This document shows, in pieces, positions 35,058 through 43,161 of a DNA stretch of 62,716 nucleotides; the stretch's first letter is position 1; the number at the start of each line of letters is the position of its first letter. The notes under the pieces were generated by a model that worked only from the letters and a program-made list of their open reading frames with translations, was not told where the DNA came from and did no database searches. Origin of the DNA: Acidobacteriota bacterium (GTDB lineage Bacteria; Acidobacteriota; Holophagae; Acanthopleuribacterales; Acanthopleuribacteraceae). The DNA is taken from positions 1 to 62,716 of the forward strand of contig JASJCB010000022.1 in the NCBI GenBank assembly GCA_030066195.1, read 5' to 3'. A program made the translations under genes and the position numbers.

Positions 35058-35337
35058 TCAAGGAATTCTTTCCGATTCCTCGATCATGAAAAGTCAGGGT
35101 CAAAGAATGAGGCCTGATTCTTCGACCCGGAAAAGTCAGGAGCAAAGAACCGGATCTGATTCTTTGCGCACTGAAAAGTAATGTGAAAGAAATCAATTGT
35201 GGTTCCTTGACCCGGACTTTTCGGGAGCAAAGAATGAAAACTATTTCTTTGACCCTGAACTTTCGGTGCGCAAAGAATGAGGACTGATTCTTTGCGTCCC
35301 GACTTTCAGTATCGAGAAATCAGTGCTCATTCCTCGA
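35058..35337. repeat. Seven-hairpin array arranged as one large inverted repeat
   Basis: Seven hairpin units of 26 nt (one of 27) alternate with six linkers of 16 nt (one of 17), a 42-bp period. Units: 35058-35083, 35100-35125, 35142-35167, 35184-35210, 35227-35252, 35270-35295, 35312-35337. Typical arms are GCAAAGAAT/ATTCTTTGC around 8-nt loops. Linkers 1-3 contain GAAAAGT and linkers 4-6 its complement (ACTTTTC or ACTTTC), so the array is an imperfect palindrome centred on unit 4. Paired positions change together between units (AAGGAAT/ATTCCT, AAAGAAT/ATTCTT, TCGAG/CTCGA), which argues for selection on folding. No open frame or terminator T-run explains it. Confidence 0.85.
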
Positions 35338-35557
35338 TGCCGGACGGCGAGAATCAACCAATGAGGCGGCCTTGCGAGGCATATTCCCGGAAAACGTGTG
35401 TAAATTGTTGTCCTTGGTTGTCAAAGTAAAGGCTCGGGTTTGATTGCGCCGAAAGGTGAGAAAAGACCGCGGGCCGGCCTGCCCTAAACACAACCCAGCC
35501 ACACAATGTCGATAAGGCGCGTACCCTTCCGGGGAAACGCTCGCGCCGACGTGAGAT

Positions 35558-35586
35558 TTGGTAACCCGGGTTTCCTTTGTTATGAT
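35558..35586 (+). promoter_or_regulatory. Promoter for DUF4097 gene
   Basis: TTGGTA (35558-35563), a 17-nt spacer and TATGAT (35581-35586) match the sigma-70 pattern at four and five of six positions. It lies about 87 bp before the start codon. Confidence 0.55.
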
Positions 35587-35672
35587 GGGGCGTCTTCAAG
35601 GGGCCTTGCAACATTTTGCGGTTCCGTCCTGTCTAATTGGATGAGATGAATGACCTCTCGGGGAGGTTCGAG

Positions 35673-36434
35673 ATGAAGCACCGTTCCTTATGGGCCGCGT
35701 TGATTATTGTCAGTGGGGCGACACTATTCGCCCAGGATATCGAACGAACGTTTTCCATCAGCGGTGAACCGCGGCTGGACGTGATCACCATTTCCGGCAG
35801 CATCACCATTTCCAAGGGCAAAACCGGCAAGGTCCTGGTCAAGGCCCGTCGTTCCAATGACCGTATCGAGGTGGATATGACCCAAAGCGGCGATCGTATC
35901 CGCATCAAGACACGTCACCCGTTCGGTGGTCGCGGCGGCAGCGTTTCCCTTGAAATCACCATGCCCGACGGCGAGTTGGACGTGCGCTCCACCTCGGGCG
36001 AGATCACGGTGGAAGGCGTCAGCGGCGATTTGGAATTGCACTCGGTCAGCGGCAATATCGATGTCTCCAGGTTGGACGGGCGCCTGCGCATGAACGGCAT
36101 CAGCGGCAATGTGACCATGTCGCGCCTGGGCAAGGCCGAGGTCGACGCGGTCAGCATTTCGGGCAATGTGATTTACCGCAAGGGCAGCCTGCAGGGCGGC
36201 GATTACAATTTCTCCAGCACCAGCGGCAACGTGGTGCTCAGCGCCACCGCCGATGCAAATTACACCATCTCCGGCCGCACCATCAGCGGCAGGATTACCG
36301 ATGAAACCGGCAAACTGACGATCAAAAAAGCCAAGTACTCCGGAAGCCAAAGCCTCTCGGGCGTCGTGGGCAAGGGTACGGTCATGGTTCAGGCCAACTC
36401 GGTCAGCGGCAACGTACGCATCGAGAAAAATTGA
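35673..36434 (+). CDS. Exported DUF4097 family beta-repeat protein
   Basis: This 253-aa protein has a signal peptide (SLWAALIIVSGATLFA, cleaved near AQD), then a right-handed beta-solenoid-like DUF4097 domain made of repeats with the pattern SGNV or SGEI (LHSVSGNIDV, MNGISGNVTM, VSISGNVIY, SVSGNVRI). Such proteins are frequent in Acidobacteriota and Bacteroidota and are considered putative adhesin- or envelope-associated; no activity is known. Start ATG 35673 has GGGAGG 6 nt upstream; the frame is also open from 35637 without a ribosome-binding site. A second member is encoded at 48328-49062, with TNGNV repeats. It is probably transcribed alone. Confidence 0.88.
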   Translation: MKHRSLWAALIIVSGATLFAQDIERTFSISGEPRLDVITISGSITISKGKTGKVLVKARRSNDRIEVDMTQSGDRIRIKTRHPFGGRGGSVSLEITMPDGELDVRSTSGEITVEGVSGDLELHSVSGNIDVSRLDGRLRMNGISGNVTMSRLGKAEVDAVSISGNVIYRKGSLQGGDYNFSSTSGNVVLSATADANYTISGRTISGRITDETGKLTIKKAKYSGSQSLSGVVGKGTVMVQANSVSGNVRIEKN

Positions 36435-36490
36435 AGGCTTTCTCTTCGATATCGTTCAGGTTTTCCTTCAAATCTGACCGATGCGGGTTG

Positions 36491-36519
36491 TTGACATCCG
36501 CGTCCAAATAAAAAATAAT
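36491..36519 (+). promoter_or_regulatory. Heat-shock operon promoter (hrcA)
   Basis: TTGACA (36491-36496), a 17-nt spacer and AATAAT (36514-36519) form a near-consensus sigma-70 promoter. No CIRCE element (TTAGCACTC-N9-GAGTGCTAA) is visible. A shorter inverted repeat ACCCTC/GAGGGT lies at 36540-36567, downstream of the expected start point. Confidence 0.7.
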
Positions 36520-36632
36520 TGTAGGGCTGGGATTGCTATACCCTCTTTCAGCCGAATGAACGAGGGTTTTCCCAACCGCGGCTTGTCCTAACTATTAGGC
36601 TGAATTTTTCTCGGGAGATCATTTCGGAGCAT

Positions 36633-37661
36633 ATGGTTATCAATGCGCGCGCACGGACGGTGCTTAGCCAGGTCGTTACGCTCCACTACACCACTTGTGA
36701 GCCGGTGGGCTCCAAGTCGATCAGTCGTACACGCGCCGTGTCCTGCTCTCCCGCTACCATACGTAACATACTGGGCCGTTTGGAGAGCAGCGGATATCTC
36801 TCCCAACCGCACACCTCCGCGGGCCGGCTGCCGACCGATTTGGGTTACCGAACCTATGTCAACGATATCAGTCTGAGCGCCGCGCCGCTGGAAGACGATG
36901 AAAAGCAGGCCTTGGACGAGGCCATTGACCGAGCCTCCACCGGACCCGCCTTGCTGAAGTTGATTGCCGATATCATTCACCAACGCACCCGGCAGATGAC
37001 GTTTCACATCCCCTTCCGTCACAGCGGCGTCAAGCTGCGGCATCTTCACCTGGAACGTTTGAACGATAAGAAGGTGCTGGCCTTGTGGGTCGGTCGCGGC
37101 GGGCAAACCTTCCAGTCCGTCTTGGACATCGGCGCGGCGCAATTAGGCGTCAACCTGGCTGAGAAAGCCAAGAATTATTTCAACAACGCCTTCCGAGATT
37201 GCAGCCTGCTGGATATTCAGCGCGCCCTGGTCGCCCGAATGCGCGGCGTCGGTCAATCCGACCTGTTGTCGGCCCGGGCTGCCCTGGTGGTCAACGCCCT
37301 GGTCGGCGAGGCCGACCAGTTGACCGACCTCAGCTTTCAGGGCTTGAGCCGGGTCCTGGAAATGCCCGAATTCCAGGATGTCGCCGCGGTGAAACTGCTG
37401 TTCGAGGTAGTGGAGTCCCAGGGCAAAATTAAACGTGTCTTACGGCGAGGCATCGAAGTCGATCCGCTGACCGTGTTTTTTATCGGCGGGGAAATGGAAG
37501 ATCCCGACCTTGAAGAATTGACCATTGCCATGGCCAAAATCAACCGGGGCAACCACATCATCGGCTGCGTCGGTGTATTGGGCCCCAAGCGCATGCCCTA
37601 CCTCAAGTCGTGGCAAATGCTTTCCTACGCCGAAAACCGGGCGGCCCGTTTACCCGCCTGA
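36633..37661 (+). CDS. hrcA: Heat-inducible transcription repressor HrcA
   Basis: This 342-aa repressor of class I heat-shock genes normally binds CIRCE operators with help from GroEL. The N-terminal winged helix is clear (EPVGSKSISRTR, SPATIRNILGRLESSGYL, PHTSAGRLPTDLGYRTYV). The GAF-like core and dimerisation insert follow (VVESQGKIKRVL, GCVGVLGPKRMPYLK). Its place at the head of hrcA-grpE-dnaK-dnaJ suggests autoregulation. Because no CIRCE is seen before the gene, the operator may differ or lie elsewhere. ATG 36633 has GGAG only 3 nt upstream, a tight spacing, but no alternative fits the domain start better. Confidence 0.96.
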   Translation: MVINARARTVLSQVVTLHYTTCEPVGSKSISRTRAVSCSPATIRNILGRLESSGYLSQPHTSAGRLPTDLGYRTYVNDISLSAAPLEDDEKQALDEAIDRASTGPALLKLIADIIHQRTRQMTFHIPFRHSGVKLRHLHLERLNDKKVLALWVGRGGQTFQSVLDIGAAQLGVNLAEKAKNYFNNAFRDCSLLDIQRALVARMRGVGQSDLLSARAALVVNALVGEADQLTDLSFQGLSRVLEMPEFQDVAAVKLLFEVVESQGKIKRVLRRGIEVDPLTVFFIGGEMEDPDLEELTIAMAKINRGNHIIGCVGVLGPKRMPYLKSWQMLSYAENRAARLPA

Positions 37662-37705
37662 ACCCCAAGTTATGATATGATTCTCCCAGAAATCAGGAGT
37701 GACAG

Positions 37706-38353
37706 ATGATTGAGGAACCCCAAGACAAGGCCCCGGAAGAGGTCGAAACAGCACCGGAAGCCGCCGATGCGGCCCCCGAGGAAGAGACCCCCGAGGTCTC
37801 GGATGAAACCGATACTGAAGAGGATCAGGACGAAGAGGAAGAGGAAGAAGAGCAGGACCCCAAGGACAAAAAGATTGCGGAGTTGGAATACGAACTGGCC
37901 AATATGCGCAATATGTTGTTGCGCACAAGGGCCGATATGGAGAACTTCCGCAAACGCAACGAGCGCGAGCGGGCGGAGACCACCAAATTCGCCAACCGCA
38001 AGATATTCAACGAGATGTTGGAAGTTCTGGACAACTTCGACCGCGCCATGACGGCGGCGCCCGATGCCAAGGACAACTTCGTCATCGGGGTCACCATGAT
38101 CCAAAAGCAGCTCATCGACGTGCTGAAGCAGAACGGTGTCGAGGAGATCAATGCGGAGGGTCGTTTGTTCGATCCCTATTTGGACGAGGCCATTGCCCGG
38201 GAGCACACCTCGGAATACGAGGAACACACCATTATCGAGGTCTTCCAAAAGGGTTTCCGTTTTCACGGCCAGCTGTTGCGCCCGTCCAAGGTCAAGGTAG
38301 CGGCCAAACCGGAAGCCGTGGAGGCTGAGGAAGCCGTTACCGAAGAGGAATAA
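37706..38353 (+). CDS. grpE: Nucleotide exchange factor GrpE
   Basis: This 215-aa protein releases ADP from DnaK. A long acidic, low-complexity N-terminal tail (about 1-55, Glu/Asp/Pro-rich) precedes the long dimer helix (ADMENFRKRNERERAET) and the C-terminal beta domain. That domain has the family signature near the end (TIIEVFQKGFRFHGQLLRPSKVKV). The C-terminus is acidic. AGGAG lies 8 nt before ATG 37706. The gene follows hrcA by 44 bp and is clearly in the same operon. Confidence 0.96.
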   Translation: MIEEPQDKAPEEVETAPEAADAAPEEETPEVSDETDTEEDQDEEEEEEEQDPKDKKIAELEYELANMRNMLLRTRADMENFRKRNERERAETTKFANRKIFNEMLEVLDNFDRAMTAAPDAKDNFVIGVTMIQKQLIDVLKQNGVEEINAEGRLFDPYLDEAIAREHTSEYEEHTIIEVFQKGFRFHGQLLRPSKVKVAAKPEAVEAEEAVTEEE

Positions 38354-38384
38354 AAACCCTCATCGGAGGGTATGGAGCCATTCT

Positions 38385-40205
<1,821 letters not shown>

Positions 40206-40208
40206 TGC

Positions 40209-40228
40209 GGCGCACCGATAGGTGCGCC
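40209..40228 (+). other. Perfect hairpin between dnaK and dnaJ
   Basis: GGCGCACC-GATA-GGTGCGCC forms an 8-bp GC-rich stem with a tetraloop, 4 bp after the dnaK stop. It is followed by CAAGTTTC rather than a U-run, so it may act as an mRNA stability or attenuation element rather than a strong terminator. Confidence 0.6.
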
Positions 40229-40379
40229 CAAGTTTCGCCTGCACCGGACGGCCTGTTTTGTTATAGTATTAATCTTTCGCCCGGGTGTGGGTGATCCCTT
40301 CTCAACCAATTATCACCATCACAAACCGGTTTTCGGGCTCGCGAACGGGGCCAAAAACAAAGAGGTATCGACAAAGCAC

Positions 40380-41507
40380 ATGGACCAGGATTATTACGAG
40401 GTATTGGGTGTCAGCCGCCAGGCGACTGAACAGGAAATCAAGAAAGCCTACCGCAAGAAAGCGGTGCAATACCATCCGGACAAGAATCCGGGAGACAAAA
40501 CCGCGGAAGAGAAGTTCAAAGCCGCCGCGGAAGCCTATTCGGTACTGTCGGACAGAGAAAAACGCGATGTTTACGACCGCTACGGTCACCAGGGCCTGAA
40601 AGCCCAAGGCCAGGGCGGTTTCTCGGGCTTCAACTCGGACATCTTCGGTGGTTTCGAGGATATTCTGGGCGACTTTTTCGGTTTCGGCCGCGGTCGCGGC
40701 AGGCGCGGGCCGCGTCCCCGCCAGGGCCGCAGCTTGGAACAGCTGGTAGAGCTGACCTTTATGGAAGCCTACGAGGGCGTGACCAAGGAAATCAAAGTTC
40801 GCAAGATGGAGAACTGCGACGTCTGCGACGGCAGCGGTCTGCGCGCGGGCGCCAGCATGAAAAACTGCACCACCTGTAACGGTCAGGGCCAGGTGATTAT
40901 GTCCGCGGGCATCCTCCAGGTATCTCAGCCGTGCCCCGCTTGCGGCGGCCAGGGACGCATGGTCAGTCCCCAGGACCGTTGCCGCCAATGTTATGGTCAG
41001 GGCAAGATGGAGCGCAGCAGCACGGTCAAGGTGCCCATCAATTCCGGTGTGGATACCGGGATGCGCATGCGTGTCAGCGGCAAGGGCGAGCCGGGCGAAA
41101 ACGGCGGCCCCCCGGGTGATCTCTACCTGGCCATCAAGGTTCTGCCGCACGAGCATTTCGATCGCCAGGGCGATGACCTGCACGCCCAGGTGGCGGTCAG
41201 TTTTTCACAGGCCGCCCTGGGAACCACCCTGGAAATCCCCACGCTGCAAAGCCAGGAGAAGATCAAGGTGCCGGAAGGCACCCAATCCGGCAGCACCTTC
41301 ACCTTGCGCCGTTGCGGCTTCAGCATTGTCGGCCGACCCAACAGCTACGGCGATCTCATCGTCAAGGTTGTGGTTCGGACGCCGGTCAGGCTGAATCGCG
41401 AAGAGCGCGAACTGCTGGAGAAATTGGACGAAATTCAAAAGAAAAAAGGTAACAACCAAGGCAAGTCCATCTTCCAAAAGGTGAAGGATTTCTTCCAACA
41501 CCACTGA
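40380..41507 (+). CDS. dnaJ: Co-chaperone DnaJ (Hsp40, type I)
   Basis: This 375-aa protein stimulates DnaK ATPase and delivers substrates. The J domain has [20 protein letters not shown] with HPD. A Gly/Phe-rich linker follows, then the zinc domain with four Cys motifs ([32 protein letters not shown]) and the two C-terminal beta domains. The start at ATG 40380 aligns with other DnaJ proteins; a GTG-initiated frame from 40287 adds 31 low-quality residues. The ribosome-binding site is weak (AGAGG 14 nt upstream). A T/A-rich stretch near 40261-40271 could be an internal promoter. Confidence 0.94.
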   Translation: MDQDYYEVLGVSRQATEQEIKKAYRKKAVQYHPDKNPGDKTAEEKFKAAAEAYSVLSDREKRDVYDRYGHQGLKAQGQGGFSGFNSDIFGGFEDILGDFFGFGRGRGRRGPRPRQGRSLEQLVELTFMEAYEGVTKEIKVRKMENCDVCDGSGLRAGASMKNCTTCNGQGQVIMSAGILQVSQPCPACGGQGRMVSPQDRCRQCYGQGKMERSSTVKVPINSGVDTGMRMRVSGKGEPGENGGPPGDLYLAIKVLPHEHFDRQGDDLHAQVAVSFSQAALGTTLEIPTLQSQEKIKVPEGTQSGSTFTLRRCGFSIVGRPNSYGDLIVKVVVRTPVRLNREERELLEKLDEIQKKKGNNQGKSIFQKVKDFFQHH

Positions 41508-41609
41508 TTGCTTGCCGTAAATCCGCGCATTCGCCGAACAACCCTAAACCTGCAGCCGGCCGGTTTCGTTAGATAACCCAAGGGGAGATAGATTATCCGG
41601 AGGTCCGTT

Positions 41610-42824
41610 GTGCGATACGGCATTTGCCTGCTTTTAGCAGCATCTATATTTTTGCGTGCGGCTGATGTGCCCACGGTCAAAAATGGTAAGGTACCCATTG
41701 GTAAAACAGTAACACTGGTGTTAACCGAAGACCTGCGTTTCGGTTCGGATGAGGAAGAGGATCACTACCTGTGGGCCTCGGACGTCACCGACCTGGAAGT
41801 AGACTCCAAGGGTCACATCTACGTGGCCGATCCGAACGAAAGCGTGCTCTATGAGTTCGACCCCGCCGGGAAGTTCGTACGCGTGGTCATTCCCAAGGGA
41901 CAGGGGCCGGGCGAAACGGCCGCTTTGGCCGGTTTCCAGTTCCTGGCGGACGGTTCCGCCGTTGCCTTCGAGGGTCGGCCGGGCGTCATGCCCAAGTTCC
42001 ACTACTTCGACAAGAACCTGAAATTCGTGAAGCAGTTCAGCGGCATCAACATGGGCCGCATGGTCTTCAACCCCGTTCTGAACCCGCAAGGCACCCGCAT
42101 GTTCGGCTTCTACATGAAGTTCGACATTGAAAGGAGCAAGATGGTCAGCTACACCGGCTTGTTGGACGATCAGTGGGCGCCCCTGAAAGAGTTTTCAGCC
42201 GCCGAGCAAACCGCCAATTTTGCTCAATTCAACGATCCCAAAGTGCTGTCCGATTTCTTGGGAGAAATCCTTTCCAACATCATCGCGGGCGCGGGAGTCG
42301 GTATTTTCGACAGCGAGGGCCGCATGTACTCGGCGCTCAGCAATATCTATGAAGTGACGCGCTGGTCGCCGGACCTGAGTGAGAAGGAACTGATCATCAA
42401 GCGGGACTACAAACCCATCCCGCGTGAGCCGGAGGAAATCCGGGCGATTGCCGACCGCGCCTCCGAGGGCTTTCGGCGGGCGCCGGGCCTGGGCGATATG
42501 GTCAACGACGCCTTTATCGAGCGCGTTATCGAGAAGGCCGACCTGCCGCTGACCAAAACCCCCATCTACGGCTTGCTGCTCATGCCGGACGGTCACCTGT
42601 TGGTGGTGCACGACGTGCACCAGGTTACCGGGAAACAGTTGGTGGATATCTTCAACAAAGAAGGTCGCTACGTGGGCCAGGCGAAAGGCAACGACTGGTG
42701 CTTCGTGAACAGCAACGGCGACAACAGCATGGTCTTCCGGGGCGACTTCGCCTACACCTTGGAAACCGATGAAGAGGGCGACAACCGCGTGGTTCGCTAC
42801 CGCTATAAGTTGGCCTCCAAATAA
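41610..42824 (+). CDS. Exported six-bladed beta-propeller-like protein
   Basis: This 404-aa protein starts at GTG 41610, with GGAGG at 41599-41603. A signal peptide (GICLLLAASIFLRA) precedes a propeller-like body. NHL/YVTN-type phrases are repeated: DLEVDSKGHIYVADPNESVLYEFDPAGKF-like strands and the KGQGPGE signature of 6-bladed-propeller proteins, IFDSEGRMYSALSNIYEVTRW and LLMPDGHLLVVHDVH. These proteins are common in Bacteroidota and Acidobacteriota as periplasmic or surface proteins of unknown ligand. It stands alone and is followed by a strong terminator. Confidence 0.75.
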   Translation: MRYGICLLLAASIFLRAADVPTVKNGKVPIGKTVTLVLTEDLRFGSDEEEDHYLWASDVTDLEVDSKGHIYVADPNESVLYEFDPAGKFVRVVIPKGQGPGETAALAGFQFLADGSAVAFEGRPGVMPKFHYFDKNLKFVKQFSGINMGRMVFNPVLNPQGTRMFGFYMKFDIERSKMVSYTGLLDDQWAPLKEFSAAEQTANFAQFNDPKVLSDFLGEILSNIIAGAGVGIFDSEGRMYSALSNIYEVTRWSPDLSEKELIIKRDYKPIPREPEEIRAIADRASEGFRRAPGLGDMVNDAFIERVIEKADLPLTKTPIYGLLLMPDGHLLVVHDVHQVTGKQLVDIFNKEGRYVGQAKGNDWCFVNSNGDNSMVFRGDFAYTLETDEEGDNRVVRYRYKLASK

Positions 42825-42852
42825 ACCCGCGCAAGGCGCATTCGATTGCAAC

Positions 42853-42879
42853 AAAGGGCCTCGTTATTCGAGGCCCTTT
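42853..42879 (+). terminator. Strong terminator after the propeller gene
   Basis: A perfect 11-bp stem AAAGGGCCTCG/CGAGGCCCTTT (42853-42863 with 42869-42879) has a 5-nt loop and is followed by GCTTTTG. Confidence 0.85.
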
Positions 42880-42891
42880 GCTTTTGCGGCC

Positions 42892-42954
42892 TTCAAATGG
42901 AAGATCGAAAACGGCGAGATCCTTTCCGGCGCCAATTCTCGCTATATCTTGTAG
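42892..42954 (+). pseudogene. Fragment of a PKD-like C-terminal domain
   Basis: Immediately after the terminator, an in-frame stretch reads FKWKIENGEILSGANSRYIL and then TAG (42952-42954). It closely resembles FTWSIEGGEILSG at 45838-45876 inside the next gene's C-terminal domain. There is no start codon or ribosome-binding site, so this is best read as the leftover end of a deleted paralogue. A chance match is possible given the short length. Confidence 0.5.
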
Positions 42955-43161
42955 GATGACCGGAACCGAATCGGTGGTCCTGTGCGTAAAGGCAACACCG
43001 GGGAACCGCGAGGAGGAGGAAAAGCATTGCGTCCGCGTCTAAACCCTGCCGTATCCCTTCAACCCGTGCCGTAATTGACCCAAAAGTCCGGCCGGCATGA
43101 AGCTTGTAACTAATTTTCGTGCCGGGCGGATGTCCTGAGCGTATGCAGAGAGGTTTTTCAG

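Larger units (their letters stand above)
34477..35672. other. Gene-free repeat-rich interval
   Basis: No credible gene is found in about 1.2 kb. Contents, left to right: a 7-bp inverted repeat AGCGGCT/AGCCGCT (34499-34505 and 34532-34538) next to the transposase 5' end; the 34617-34925 direct repeats; a spacer; the seven-hairpin array 35058-35337; then 35341-35557 without visible structure; and the promoter of the DUF4097 gene. The translated open frames here are artefacts of the repeats. Confidence 0.6.
42825..43161. other. Intergenic region before the repeat protein
   Basis: It holds the 42853-42879 terminator and the 42892-42954 gene fragment. From 42955 to 43161 I see only the leader of the next gene and no clear promoter. 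Confidence 0.4.

Noticed and set aside
35058..35337. Integron attC array or CRISPR
   Set aside because: The 42-bp period with 16-nt similar linkers, flipped orientation and lack of integrase or cas genes do not fit either.
36434..36633. CIRCE element upstream of hrcA
   Set aside because: Searched by eye for TTAGCACTC and GAGTGCTAA; neither is present.
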